Source of the DNA: JBBRCX01 sp038204465
Lineage (GTDB): Bacteria > Planctomycetota > Phycisphaerae > Tepidisphaerales > Tepidisphaeraceae
Direction of reading: 5' to 3'
Length of the DNA stretch: 48,151 nt
NCBI GenBank assembly: GCA_038204465.1
Contig: JBBRCX010000025.1
Span: 1-48,151 of the forward strand
The notes beneath the pieces were generated by a model. That model did no database searches. It saw only the letters and a list, made by a program, of their open reading frames with translations, and was not told where the DNA came from. A program made the translations under genes and the position numbers. Shown piece by piece: positions 15,986 to 24,433 of the stretch (position 1 is its first letter; each line of letters starts with the position of its first letter).

Positions 15986-17605
15986 TCATTCAGCGTCCCG
16001 CTCATCTGAAGGCGCAGTGCTGACATTGCTCGTGGGCAAGGTCTCCAGTCGCCGCAAGAATGCCGCGCGGCGCTTTCTCACGCGTCCACTCTTCATCTTC
16101 TTCTCCAGCGTCTCCATTCGCTCGAGCGCAAAGCCATGCATCCTGCAGAACTGCTCGAGGTGCCCGCCCACGTAGATGAGGCGTTCTTCGGAGCGGAAGT
16201 CGGGCTTGTCGTTGAGGTAATCCCAGGCCGCGGGACGGGAGCCGAGCGTCGAGGTCCAGACGTCCGGCTGTCCAGGTAGGTAAAAGGCAAACTCGCCGGC
16301 TTCTCGCTGGTTGCTGCACACGACCTGCCGCCCCTCGCGGAGTTCGCCCAGCCGCTTGGCCAGATCGCGCCATGCCCACATCTCATCCATTTTCCGCGGC
16401 ACCGGCGCCCGCACCAGATATAACAACTCCGGCGCTTGAATGATCATCGTGCCAACCAGCGCTACCGACAGCCCCGCGCTGAGCCATGACACGCGCCATC
16501 CTGACCACGTTCGCGCGACGTATTCTACGGTCAGAAGGGTCAAAGGGAAGTAAGCAAAAGCCGGCCAATTCGCCTCCCCGCGCGCCCGCGTGGAAGCGTA
16601 GGCAAAGAACAACAATGGCGCCGCCGAGCACCAGAGCAGCACCTGCCGCGACGCAGGCAGCGCCACGTACCGCCGCGCGTTCCATATCAGTGCTGAAATC
16701 CCCAACACGAGCAGGAACGGGTTCCACACTGCGGCCTGCGTTATGAGGTATTCGCCCACTCCCGACACCGCGGCGCGAAGTTGGTTCCCGGCCGAAAGGC
16801 TGCTTTGAACATCCGCGTCAGCCGACAAACCATGCGAAAGCTGAAATCGAAATGAGGCCCAATCGTGCTGCCAGTTCCAATAGATAACCGGTGAGAACAC
16901 AAGCAACGCGACGACGCCCGAAAGGTAGATCCAGGGCCGCACAAAATGCGCGCGTCCGCGACGGCTTGTCAGAAGCGCCGCGACCACCGACGCCGGCAAC
17001 AGCACCGCCGTGTACTTACTGAGCATCGCCAGTCCGCTGAACAGACCGAAAAGAAGCCACCACCCCCCTCCGCTGCGCGATGTTTCCGCTCCGGCCTCTT
17101 CGACCGCCATCACTGCGCAAGCCATTCCGCACACGCAGAAGAAGATCAGGGGCGAATCCGGCGTAGCGAGCGTTCCAAGTGCGTTCAGCAGAGGGCTTGC
17201 CAGGAGGAGCACTCCGCACCAATTCACCAGCCGCACGCCACCGAAGAGCCGACGCGCGAGCAGGACGATCACTGCCGCTGATCCGCACGCAAATACGATA
17301 GCAAACAGCCGGACCCCAAGTTGCGTCGAGCCCAGAAGTTTCGTCGAAAGCCAGATGACCATTGCGATCATCGGTGGGTGATCGAGATATCCCGGCGCCA
17401 AATGTCTGGACCAGCTCCAGTACACCGTTTCGTCTGGCACCAGCTGGCGGAAGGATGCGTAAAGGAGTCGTACCGCGAGAAATGCCGCAAACAGGACCAG
17501 AAGCAGGAGGCTGCTCTCCATCCACCGGTGCGGCTCGCGAGAAGATTGCACCGGCGTTTGATCCATGACGTGCGGAGCGGCGCCTTCCTGGCGGGAGCGC
17601 ATCAT
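15986..17605 (-). CDS. GT39/ArnT-like membrane glycosyltransferase
   Basis: About 540 residues, polytopic. After TM1 the loop FRQLVPDETVYWSWSRHLAPGYLDHPPMIAM contains the acidic D-E motif and the HPP motif of dolichyl/undecaprenyl-phosphate-sugar mannosyl-type transferases (PMT/ArnT superfamily). About ten hydrophobic segments follow, then a C-terminal soluble domain from about 430 (LGELREGRQVVCSNQREAGEFAFYLPG). These enzymes transfer a sugar from a polyprenyl-phosphate donor outside the inner membrane. The start is ambiguous: ATG 17605, ATG 17602 or ATG 17566 (MDQTPVQ); I give the longest plausible one. First gene of the operon with GT9 and LptF/G. Confidence 0.85.
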   Translation of the reverse strand: MMRSRQEGAAPHVMDQTPVQSSREPHRWMESSLLLLVLFAAFLAVRLLYASFRQLVPDETVYWSWSRHLAPGYLDHPPMIAMVIWLSTKLLGSTQLGVRLFAIVFACGSAAVIVLLARRLFGGVRLVNWCGVLLLASPLLNALGTLATPDSPLIFFCVCGMACAVMAVEEAGAETSRSGGGWWLLFGLFSGLAMLSKYTAVLLPASVVAALLTSRRGRAHFVRPWIYLSGVVALLVFSPVIYWNWQHDWASFRFQLSHGLSADADVQSSLSAGNQLRAAVSGVGEYLITQAAVWNPFLLVLGISALIWNARRYVALPASRQVLLWCSAAPLLFFAYASTRARGEANWPAFAYFPLTLLTVEYVARTWSGWRVSWLSAGLSVALVGTMIIQAPELLYLVRAPVPRKMDEMWAWRDLAKRLGELREGRQVVCSNQREAGEFAFYLPGQPDVWTSTLGSRPAAWDYLNDKPDFRSEERLIYVGGHLEQFCRMHGFALERMETLEKKMKSGRVRKRRAAFLRRLETLPTSNVSTAPSDERDAE

Positions 17606-17760
17606 ACGTCCGCGCCCATTGCCCGTCACCACGATCCGCCCGAGAGCATTGCGAATGAAGTGGCAATTACGTTTCCGTCATACCCTGCCGGGGGCAGGAA
17701 CTATGCGTCGGCCAATGGTAATATGTCGGTGATACCAGCGGTTCCCTGCAGCGAGGCCCC

Positions 17761-18435
17761 ATGAGAATCCTGATTGTAGAAGATGAAGCGAAGACTACCG
17801 GTTACCTCCAGAAGGGCTTGACCGAAGAAGGCTTTTCGGTCGACAGCGCTTCCAGCGGCGAAGAAGGCCTGCGGCTGGCTAAGTCGACCGACTATGGTCT
17901 GATCGTTCTGGACATCATGCTCCCGCTGCTCGACGGCTGGTCGGTGCTCGCCGAGCTGCGCAAGAGCGGAAAGCAGACTCCAGTTTTATTCCTCACCGCC
18001 CGTGACAGTGTTCAGGATCGCGTAAAAGGCCTCGAACTTGGCGCCGATGATTACCTCGTCAAGCCATTTGCCTTTTCCGAACTGCTCGCGCGGATCCGTT
18101 CGGTCCTTCGCCGCGGCCCCGTCCGCCAGGCTGAGGTGATGAATGTGGCCGACCTCGAAATCGACCTCCTGCGCCATCGTGCCTCGCGCAATGGGCAGCG
18201 CCTCGGCCTCACCCCAAAGGAATTCTCCTTGCTCTCGCTACTGGTTCGCCGGCAGGGGGAAGTCCTCACCCGAACCCTCATCGCGGAGCAGGTCTGGGAC
18301 ATGAACTTCGACAGCAATACCAATGTCGTCGACGTCCACGTGCGCCGTCTCCGCTCCAAGGTCGACGACCCCTTCAACCGCAAGCTGGTTCATACCATTC
18401 GCGGGGTAGGCTATGTCCTCGAAGATCGGAAATAG
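17761..18435 (+). CDS. OmpR/CusR-type response regulator
   Basis: 224 residues. Receiver domain 1-115 with acidic pocket E7-D8, phospho-acceptor D51 (VLDIMLPLLDGW), T79 and K101 (DDYLVKPF). The C-terminal winged helix 130-224 has LTPKEFSLLSLLVRRQGEVLTR and VDVHVRRLRSKVDDPF. Closest in style to heavy-metal regulators (CusR, CopR). It is followed by its kinase with a 23-bp overlap, so the two are cotranslated. No efflux genes lie nearby, so the regulated target is elsewhere or unknown. Confidence 0.95.
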   Translation: MRILIVEDEAKTTGYLQKGLTEEGFSVDSASSGEEGLRLAKSTDYGLIVLDIMLPLLDGWSVLAELRKSGKQTPVLFLTARDSVQDRVKGLELGADDYLVKPFAFSELLARIRSVLRRGPVRQAEVMNVADLEIDLLRHRASRNGQRLGLTPKEFSLLSLLVRRQGEVLTRTLIAEQVWDMNFDSNTNVVDVHVRRLRSKVDDPFNRKLVHTIRGVGYVLEDRK

Positions 18436-19903
18436 CCTGTCCGCCGGCCGCGCCTCGGGTGCTCCCGTTCGCTTCCACCGCAGCTTGGCCTTCCGCATGG
18501 CGGTCTGGTATGCCGCCTCCGCTTTCCTCCTGCTCCTGGTCGCCTGCGGAGCCCTGTATTGGATGCTCGTCGGCAGTCTCAAACGCGAGGACGATGGAAA
18601 TCTCTCGCAGGAACTCGCCGCCCTCATCGACTTGCTTCGTGATCGCCCGTATCTGAGCGACGCTGTCAAGCAGGAAGTGATCTGGGACCCGGCTGCGAAA
18701 TCCTTCGCGCCCATTCTGATCCGCCTGATCGACAACCGCGGCCAGATCGTCCTCGAAACGCCAGGCATGTCAGACGTGCTTCCTATCGGCGCTTTCCCGC
18801 CGCCCTCGCAAAAACGCCATCATGTTGCAGTTTGGTCGCGCGAAGGCCAGGCGTTTCGCGCCATGTCCGCCTCTCTCCAGCGCGGGCCCCCGTTATCTGA
18901 CGTTGTGCAGATCCAGCTCGCTCTCGATCACTCGGCCGAAGAAAAACTGCTGGCACACTATCGCAGCCGCTTGTGGATCGTGTTGTGCAGTGGCGTCGTC
19001 GTGTGCGCGGCCGGCGGCTTCTTCATTGCGCGCGCAGGCATCCGGCCCGTCGTGCACATCGCGGAGATGATGCGGCGCGTCAGCCCGGCCACCCTGCACC
19101 AGCGGATCGACGTTACCGGCTTCCCCGCCGAACTGGAATCACTGGCAGTAACGCTCAACGGAATGCTCCATCGGCTCGAGGAAGCCTTCGCGCGGCTCAG
19201 CCAGTTCTCCGCGGACATCGCCCATGAGCTTCGAACTCCGATCAATGTTCTGCGCGGCGAAGCAGAGGTCGCCTTGGGCAAGGAAAGGACCCCCGAGGCC
19301 TACCGTGATGTGCTCGCCTCCTCGCTCGAGGAATGCGCGCGCCTCTCCAGGCTGATCGACAGCCTTCTGTTCCTGGCCCGCGCGGAAAACCCCCAGACAC
19401 AGATCCGCCGGGAAACCGTGGACGTCGCTGCCGAACTGACGAACCTCAGCGAATATTACGACATCATCGCCACCGAGACCGGCGTGCGCCTGGATGTCGG
19501 CGCCGACCGCGGCTTGGCGGCAAATCTTGACCGCACGCTCTTTCAGCAGGCGGTCGGCAATCTCGTTGAGAACGCCCTGGCGCACACCAACCGCGGCGGA
19601 CACGTTTCAGTCAACGCGGCGCGAGACAACGGCAATGTGCGCGTCGAAGTGCTGGATGATGGCCGCGGAATTCCACCCGACCAACTTCCCTATGTCTTCG
19701 ACCGCTTCCGCCGCGTCGATGCGTCCCGCAACTCGCAGGTTGGCGGTACGGGTCTGGGGTTGGCCATCGTCAAAAGCATCGCCGCCCTCCATGGTGGCAC
19801 CGTCCAAATCGCGAGTCAGCCTGGCGTCGGCACCCGAGTCAGCCTCTTTTTCCCCGAGGCGTCATCGCCCACTCCAACGCCGCCTGCTGCACCGAAGAAT
19901 TGA
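18413..19903 (+). CDS. CusS-like sensor histidine kinase
   Basis: 496 residues. TM1 about 26-53, a periplasmic sensor of roughly 130 residues (54-185), TM2 about 186-207, HAMP domain 208-260, HisKA with H271 in FSADIAHELRTPINVLRGE, and HATPase with NLVENALAHTN (N box), DDGRGIPPDQLPYVFDRF (G1/F) and GGTGLGLAIVKSIAALHGG (G2). The architecture matches heavy-metal sensor kinases. It starts inside the response-regulator gene (ATG 18413, overlap 23 bp). The stop is 11 bp from the convergent dehydrogenase gene, leaving no room for a separate terminator. Confidence 0.95.
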   Translation: MSSKIGNSLSAGRASGAPVRFHRSLAFRMAVWYAASAFLLLLVACGALYWMLVGSLKREDDGNLSQELAALIDLLRDRPYLSDAVKQEVIWDPAAKSFAPILIRLIDNRGQIVLETPGMSDVLPIGAFPPPSQKRHHVAVWSREGQAFRAMSASLQRGPPLSDVVQIQLALDHSAEEKLLAHYRSRLWIVLCSGVVVCAAGGFFIARAGIRPVVHIAEMMRRVSPATLHQRIDVTGFPAELESLAVTLNGMLHRLEEAFARLSQFSADIAHELRTPINVLRGEAEVALGKERTPEAYRDVLASSLEECARLSRLIDSLLFLARAENPQTQIRRETVDVAAELTNLSEYYDIIATETGVRLDVGADRGLAANLDRTLFQQAVGNLVENALAHTNRGGHVSVNAARDNGNVRVEVLDDGRGIPPDQLPYVFDRFRRVDASRNSQVGGTGLGLAIVKSIAALHGGTVQIASQPGVGTRVSLFFPEASSPTPTPPAAPKN

Positions 19904-19914
19904 ATGCAGTTGGC

Positions 19915-20889
19915 TTACTGGACTGGCGTGTATGGTGGGGGACACCTTGGCGCACGACCCTCCAGCACCTCGACCACGTCGCGCACCACCCAGCTCATGT
20001 TCTCCAGCGCGGTGCCCGTCCGTGCCGCCAGGTGTGGCGTCAGCAAAACGTTTGGAAGCCCTAGCAAAGGAAAATCAGCCGTCGGAGGCTCCGGTGCGAA
20101 TACGTCGATCGCCGCGCCCGCCAGTCGTCCATCCCGCAGCGCCTCGGCGAGCGCCGCAGCGTCCAGCACTTCGCCGCGGCTCGTGTTGATCAGGATTGAG
20201 CTCGATTTCATCCGAGCCAACGCTTCGGTGCCCACCAGGTTGTGGTTCCCGGGTCGCATGTCGACGTGGACGCTCAGCACGTCCGCCTCGCGATACAACT
20301 CTTCCTTTCCCACGGCGCGGGCTGCAAAAGGTGGCGCGCGCTCCTCGCGCTCGAGGTCGATCAGGTCGTTGTACAGCACACGCATTCCAAAGCCATTGGC
20401 GCCGATGTGGCCCACTCGGCGCCCGACGCGCCCCATCCCCAGGATTCCCAGCGTCAGCTCGTTGAGTTGCACGCCGCGAACTGTGTTGCGGATGCGTTTG
20501 AACTCCCTGGGGTCGTACGGGCGCTCCCGGAATATCGCCCAGGGCCGCAACAACTGCAGCATGTACCCAAAGACGAAATCGCCGACGGCCAGCGTGTTCG
20601 CGTCCGGCGTGTACACCACCTGCACGCCGCGCGCACGGCACGCAGCCACATCAATGTTCTCGATCCCCACGCCGCCACGACCCACCACCCGCAGCCGCGG
20701 CGCGTGTTCCAGGAGGCTCGCGTTCACCTGCGTGTAGGTGCGCACCACCATCCCCTGCGCCTGCGCCAGATGCAGCGAAAAAGAAGGTTCATCCGAACCA
20801 ACCTCCACAACTGTAGTTCTCTCCTTCAGCCACTGCAGCGGCGTCGGCTCTGAGCCTTCAGTGACGAGCACGATGGGTCGATCGCTCAT
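19915..20889 (-). CDS. D-2-hydroxyacid dehydrogenase, phosphoglycerate dehydrogenase-like
   Basis: 324 residues. NAD-binding motif LGILGMGRVGRRVGHIGANGFGM at about 148-170, RGGVGIENID in the substrate domain, the catalytic Arg in LINTSRGEVLDAAAL, and the His in LLTPHLAARTGTA. Without a C-terminal ACT domain it is a short SerA-like enzyme. It may make phosphohydroxypyruvate for serine synthesis or act on another 2-hydroxyacid; sequence alone does not decide. The usual His-Ile-Gly after the catalytic His is replaced by His-Leu-Ala. Probably cotranscribed with the small membrane-protein gene 23 bp upstream. Confidence 0.88.
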   Translation of the reverse strand: MSDRPIVLVTEGSEPTPLQWLKERTTVVEVGSDEPSFSLHLAQAQGMVVRTYTQVNASLLEHAPRLRVVGRGGVGIENIDVAACRARGVQVVYTPDANTLAVGDFVFGYMLQLLRPWAIFRERPYDPREFKRIRNTVRGVQLNELTLGILGMGRVGRRVGHIGANGFGMRVLYNDLIDLEREERAPPFAARAVGKEELYREADVLSVHVDMRPGNHNLVGTEALARMKSSSILINTSRGEVLDAAALAEALRDGRLAGAAIDVFAPEPPTADFPLLGLPNVLLTPHLAARTGTALENMSWVVRDVVEVLEGRAPRCPPPYTPVQ

Positions 20890-20912
20890 GAGACGAGCAG
20901 GTTTGAGTGCAG

Positions 20913-21461
20913 TCAGCTGGGCAGGGCCGAAACGGGCTCCTTCGCCTTTTCACCGATGTACCACTTGCGCCCTTCGCGCTCCTCCAGGACGAAGTCTCGT
21001 TTCAGAAGCGTGTGTCCGTCGCGCGTGATGGTCAGGATGTATGTGCCGGGCGAAAGCAGGATGGGCGTCGTGTATTTGTTCTCTGCGGTCAGCTTGGCAG
21101 AGATCGAGGTTTCACCGTCGCCGGTCACGAGGATCGTCGCGCCATCCACCGATGGATCCCCCTCCACGACGATGGCGGACGATGGCTCGATTGTCTTCGC
21201 CCAGCGATAGTACATCCAGCCAACCATTGCCAGCGTGGCCACGCTGCTGAACGCGATCACGAACAAGACAAAAAAGCGCAGCAGCGGGCTTGGCTCCTCG
21301 GGGGTCGCCAAGCGGTGCGGCGCGGCCGGTGGAGGCAGATCGGCCTTTGCAACTTGCGATGTACGGTCACGGCGGTGCATTGATTGTCTATCGGCATCGT
21401 CAATCTGCCGTGCCGTGCTTTGAGAAGCAGTCAGCGGCGGCACATTGCAGTCACCGCTCAT
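20913..21461 (-). CDS. Hypothetical single-pass membrane protein with PEGA-like domain
   Basis: 182 residues: a Pro-rich cytoplasmic N-terminus, one TM segment at about 62-85 (FFVLFVIAFSSVATLAMVGWMYY), then an extracytoplasmic domain (SAIVVEGDPSVDGATILVTGDGETSISAKLTAENKYTTPILLSPGTYILTITRDG). The end of that domain has the beta-strand pattern of PEGA domains, which sit at surfaces and bind carbohydrate or protein. No family assignment is certain. Start could be ATG 21461 or ATG 21380; neither has a strong RBS. It lies upstream of the dehydrogenase gene on the same strand. Confidence 0.7.
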   Translation of the reverse strand: MSGDCNVPPLTASQSTARQIDDADRQSMHRRDRTSQVAKADLPPPAAPHRLATPEEPSPLLRFFVLFVIAFSSVATLAMVGWMYYRWAKTIEPSSAIVVEGDPSVDGATILVTGDGETSISAKLTAENKYTTPILLSPGTYILTITRDGHTLLKRDFVLEEREGRKWYIGEKAKEPVSALPS

Positions 21462-21603
21462 TATGAATGGTCAGCGGCGCGCTGGCAAACCAACAGGGCT
21501 GTTCAAAGCCGCAGCCGTGTGATACCACATGAGTAACTTCCCCGGTGTTCGTTGCTCGTCGTAATACATCATGCCGCAATTCAGCGGCGATAAGGAGCCA
21601 TCC

Positions 21604-21888
21604 ATGACTCGCCTTTCGTTCTTTAGCTTGCTTTCTTTGGGATTGGCGGCGGTGGGCTGTCAGCCCGACCAGCGCCACGACGACATGAACGGCACTGCTG
21701 CGCCGGACCGCCGCATGGATAGCCGCATGTCACCCATAGACGCGCGGACTGCCCCAGGCAGCGATCATCGCGCTGGCGGCGCGACCGCTGCCGGCACGGG
21801 CGATACCAGCCCCGACGACAACGCCATCGACCACGACAACGGAACCGACAACGACATGGCTCCCTCCGAAGCATCCTCGGGGAGCTGA
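21604..21888 (+). CDS. Small Asp-rich lipoprotein
   Basis: 94 residues from ATG 21604, which has AAGGAG about 9 bases upstream; an extension to 21571 skips that signal. The N-terminal signal peptide (MTRLSFFSLLSLGLAAVGC) ends in lipobox AVGC, so Cys19 would be lipidated. The mature part is unstructured, rich in Asp, Arg, Gly and Thr, ending in a run of D/N residues. No homologous domain recognised; possibly an envelope stress or metal-binding lipoprotein. Confidence 0.7.
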   Translation: MTRLSFFSLLSLGLAAVGCQPDQRHDDMNGTAAPDRRMDSRMSPIDARTAPGSDHRAGGATAAGTGDTSPDDNAIDHDNGTDNDMAPSEASSGS

Positions 21889-22034
21889 ATCAACTGCTGA
21901 TCCTAACACGGTAACAGCAGCTTCCCTGGCGCCGGTTCTGCTTCGCCGGAAAACGATAGCGCGACATTTTCACGGTCCACACTGCATGTGGCCGTATGTT
22001 AATTTGACACGAGGTAAGCCCAAAGGAGTTTGTC

Positions 22035-22802
22035 ATGGCGATGAAGCGTTCTGGAAAGAAGCGTGCGGGCGGGACGAAGGGGCGCTCCAGCGCCAGTGCC
22101 AAGTCACCCAAAAGAGGCCGTGCTGGCTCTCGCGCCTCCGCCAGCAAGCGCTCGAGCGCCGGCGGTTCCGCTATGAAGCGGCGGGGCGGTGCCACCAAGC
22201 GCAGGAAAACGGCCAAGCGCCGCACCTCTTCCACTGCCATGCGAAAGACTACATCGAAGCGCCGCACCACCGCCACGACGCGCGCCTCCGGCAGCAAGGC
22301 CCGCCGCTCAACCAGCAGCCGCAGCACGGGAAAGGTTGGAAGCAACCCGCGTGCTGCCACCCAATTCGCCGAACGCACCGATTTCGGAATCCCCGAGCAG
22401 GATGCAATCCAACCGGATACCCGTGCGGCGACCGCAAACCGCACGCGCCTCGACGTGCCCCCGCGCAGCGGCGAAGACGGCGATCGAACCAGCGGCGTCG
22501 GCGGCTCGGAGGCCGGGCCGGGCTCCAGTAGCGGCGGTGATCTCGACCCGGAATTCGTTGGGCTCGACGGCAAGGGCGGGCTCGCCCAGAGCGTCCCTAC
22601 GCGCGTCACCGGAGGCCCCGCCTCCTCCACCGGCACCAGTGCAGAATTCGCCAGCGGCCCCCCCGCGCGCGGCGATAACCCGCGACGCGATCGCGAGAAC
22701 ATTCAAGGTTCCACCGTCGACCGCGGCGGTGGCGATGAAAGCACCTCCGGCGGTTCTCCTGATCAGGGAGGTGCTGACGATATCCAGGACGATTTCACGT
22801 AG
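22035..22802 (+). CDS. Charge-polarised histone H1-like protein
   Basis: 255 residues. Residues 1-105 are almost only Lys, Arg, Ser, Ala, Gly and Thr (SGKKRAGGTKGRSS), as in bacterial histone H1-like proteins. From about 110 the protein switches to an acidic, Gly/Asp-rich tail with short conserved-looking stretches (LDPEFVGLDGKGGLAQS, EFASGPPARGDN). AAAGGAG 9 bases before the ATG supports the start. The basic half should bind DNA or RNA; the acidic half could mask charge or recruit partners. The gene ends 12 bp from the convergent CinA-fusion gene. I infer a nucleoid-associated or stress protein; no enzyme motif. Confidence 0.72.
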   Translation: MAMKRSGKKRAGGTKGRSSASAKSPKRGRAGSRASASKRSSAGGSAMKRRGGATKRRKTAKRRTSSTAMRKTTSKRRTTATTRASGSKARRSTSSRSTGKVGSNPRAATQFAERTDFGIPEQDAIQPDTRAATANRTRLDVPPRSGEDGDRTSGVGGSEAGPGSSSGGDLDPEFVGLDGKGGLAQSVPTRVTGGPASSTGTSAEFASGPPARGDNPRRDRENIQGSTVDRGGGDESTSGGSPDQGGADDIQDDFT

Positions 22803-22814
22803 ACGCGCTACTGC

Positions 22815-23987
22815 CTACTGCGGTTCGTCTCCGTCCCTCTCGCTTCGCCTTTCGCGAATAGCGGTGGACGAGAGGTCAACTCGGAAAGCGCTCTCGGGCA
22901 GTTCGATAAACAGCGGCTCAAACTCGCGCGGCACCGCAAGCGTTCCCAGCGTCTGCAGTTGCTCGTCTTTGGAGCGGGCTGCGACAAGGAATCGGCAGCC
23001 TGATCGCGCGATGTGTCTCAGGGCCTCGTCGCGTTCCGCAACGGTGCCGTAATATCGCGGATCCACCAGACGAGCGGCGGTGTCCGCGCCAACCACAAAG
23101 TCACATCCCTGGAACAACTCCGCCTTCTGACGAAATAGGGCAACGCGTGTCAGCACGACCTGGTGCCGCCCATGAAATTGTTGCAACCGGCGCTCGATCT
23201 CCGAGCGGCGCAGTGGGGGCTTGTCGGCATTCACAATCGGCAACTCGAACCGCACCGGTCTCCGCAGGGTCTTCTCCGCCGCCAGCGCCATCGCCTCGTG
23301 GCCGGCGTGCAACGGATTGAACGATCCTGACAGGAGCGCGCCACCCATCGCCTCCTCCGGAATGCGGCGGCCGTCGGGATGCACTGTGACCCATCGAAGC
23401 TTCCCTTCAAGAAGGAGAGCAACCGGGTCCTCGATCGCCTTGCGCGAAGCAATGAGGTGCTCCGGGTCAACCAAATCCAGCGGCGGCGGCGATGCGTCCC
23501 GCAGCGCCAGTGCCAGCGCATGCACGAGCAGTTGCGCCGCCAGCGTCTCTTCACCGAGGCGGTCGCGTTTCCCTTTCTTGAGGGTGAGGTCATAGCTGCT
23601 GACCCCATGGCGGCCCTGAATGGCGATGCAGCAGCGATGATCGCCGCGCTTGCTTCGGTCAGTCGCAATGGTCGCGGTGAATCCAATGCCGAGCAGCGGC
23701 GCCGAATCTTCCGAAAGCACTGCCGCGCGCTGGTAAGCAGCGTTCGCCATCGCTGCCGCCGTTTGCGGGGAAACGGGATTCCCGCCTGATTTCCCGACCA
23801 GCGCCTCCAGCGACGCCGCCGAGTACCGGTCGGATGCCTCGAGAATCGTGCGCGACGAACCCGCGACGCTGTGCAGCCACGCTAATCCAAGGCTTCCCGC
23901 CCCCGTGAATTCGTAGACCAGCTGAAACGCCGAGTCATACAGATCCCGAATCACCCGCTCCTTCTCCGGGCTGAGCATGTCACGCAT
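22815..23987 (-). CDS. CinA-like domain fused to a cytidylyltransferase-type nucleotidyltransferase
   Basis: 390 residues. Residues about 24-165 resemble the CinA C-terminal domain (AWLHSVAGSSRTILEASDRYSAASLEALVG, VSPQTAAAMANAAYQRA, GIGFTATIATDRSKRGDHR). Residues about 215-380 form a nucleotidyltransferase domain with GSFNPLHAGH (HxGH site, 221-230), FVVGADTAARL and DLSSTAIR (ISSTxIR-like). This resembles NadD/NMN adenylyltransferases. The expected CinA catalytic serine motif (ESxTGG) reads EFTGAG here. Possible role in pyridine-nucleotide recycling or repair, inferred. Start ATG 23985-23987, alternative 23978; weak RBS. Confidence 0.82.
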   Translation of the reverse strand: MRDMLSPEKERVIRDLYDSAFQLVYEFTGAGSLGLAWLHSVAGSSRTILEASDRYSAASLEALVGKSGGNPVSPQTAAAMANAAYQRAAVLSEDSAPLLGIGFTATIATDRSKRGDHRCCIAIQGRHGVSSYDLTLKKGKRDRLGEETLAAQLLVHALALALRDASPPPLDLVDPEHLIASRKAIEDPVALLLEGKLRWVTVHPDGRRIPEEAMGGALLSGSFNPLHAGHEAMALAAEKTLRRPVRFELPIVNADKPPLRRSEIERRLQQFHGRHQVVLTRVALFRQKAELFQGCDFVVGADTAARLVDPRYYGTVAERDEALRHIARSGCRFLVAARSKDEQLQTLGTLAVPREFEPLFIELPESAFRVDLSSTAIRERRSERDGDEPQ

Positions 23988-24166
23988 TCTGGAGTTTCGG
24001 GTTCCGATTTGCGACCCCGAATCTGCCCCTCCCGATACGATTGCAATGGCAACGCTCCCACCCGACCGGAAGAAGTTACCGGACTTTACACCGATCGCAG
24101 ATTTCAGCTGGCGATTGCCGGGATTCTTTATGGGACAACTCGAACGGCGTGTTAGAGTGGTGGGCG

Positions 24167-24337
24167 GTGAAGACCCTCTGGTTCATGCCGATCGCATTCG
24201 TTGCTGGCGTCCATGGGTTCGCGATCTTCACGCCCTATCTGCTCCTCGTCCTTGCCGCCTCCCGCCTGCTCAAGCGCCGCCCCCGCCCCGCCGTGCAAGT
24301 CACAACGGGTGCCGTCAAAAATCCAGCCGCCGTTTGA
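24167..24337 (+). CDS. Possible small membrane protein
   Basis: From GTG 24167 (GAGTGG upstream) this frame gives 56 residues, MKTLWFMPIAFVAGVHGFAI..., with one or two hydrophobic segments (about 4-34) and a basic tail. ATG 24185 is an alternative. The upstream part of the same frame (from 24041) looks non-coding. It occupies the gap between the CinA-fusion and the gntR promoter. No family recognised; moderate chance of being real. Confidence 0.4.
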   Translation: MKTLWFMPIAFVAGVHGFAIFTPYLLLVLAASRLLKRRPRPAVQVTTGAVKNPAAV

Positions 24338-24378
24338 ATTTCCAAAAAAGCTAATCGCAGCGCCAATCTGACCGCCTC

Positions 24379-24407
24379 TTGACTTGGCCGTCATACTGTA
24401 CTAGATT
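24379..24407 (+). promoter_or_regulatory. Sigma-70 promoter of the gntR-ABC operon
   Basis: TTGACT (24379-24384) and TAGATT (24402-24407) are spaced by exactly 17 bp. It lies 27 bp upstream of the gntR TTG start and overlaps the inverted repeat at 24392-24422. The best promoter match in the window. Confidence 0.75.
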
Positions 24408-24422
24408 ACATAGTACAGTATG
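24392..24422. promoter_or_regulatory. Perfect 12-bp inverted repeat, probable GntR/YtrA operator
   Basis: Arms CATACTGTACTA (24392-24403) and TAGTACAGTATG (24411-24422) with a 7-base centre. It covers the spacer and -10 of the promoter, so a bound dimer would exclude RNA polymerase. The gene directly downstream encodes a YtrA-type GntR regulator, the obvious candidate ligand. Confidence 0.8.
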
Positions 24423-24433
24423 GGAGCTACACG

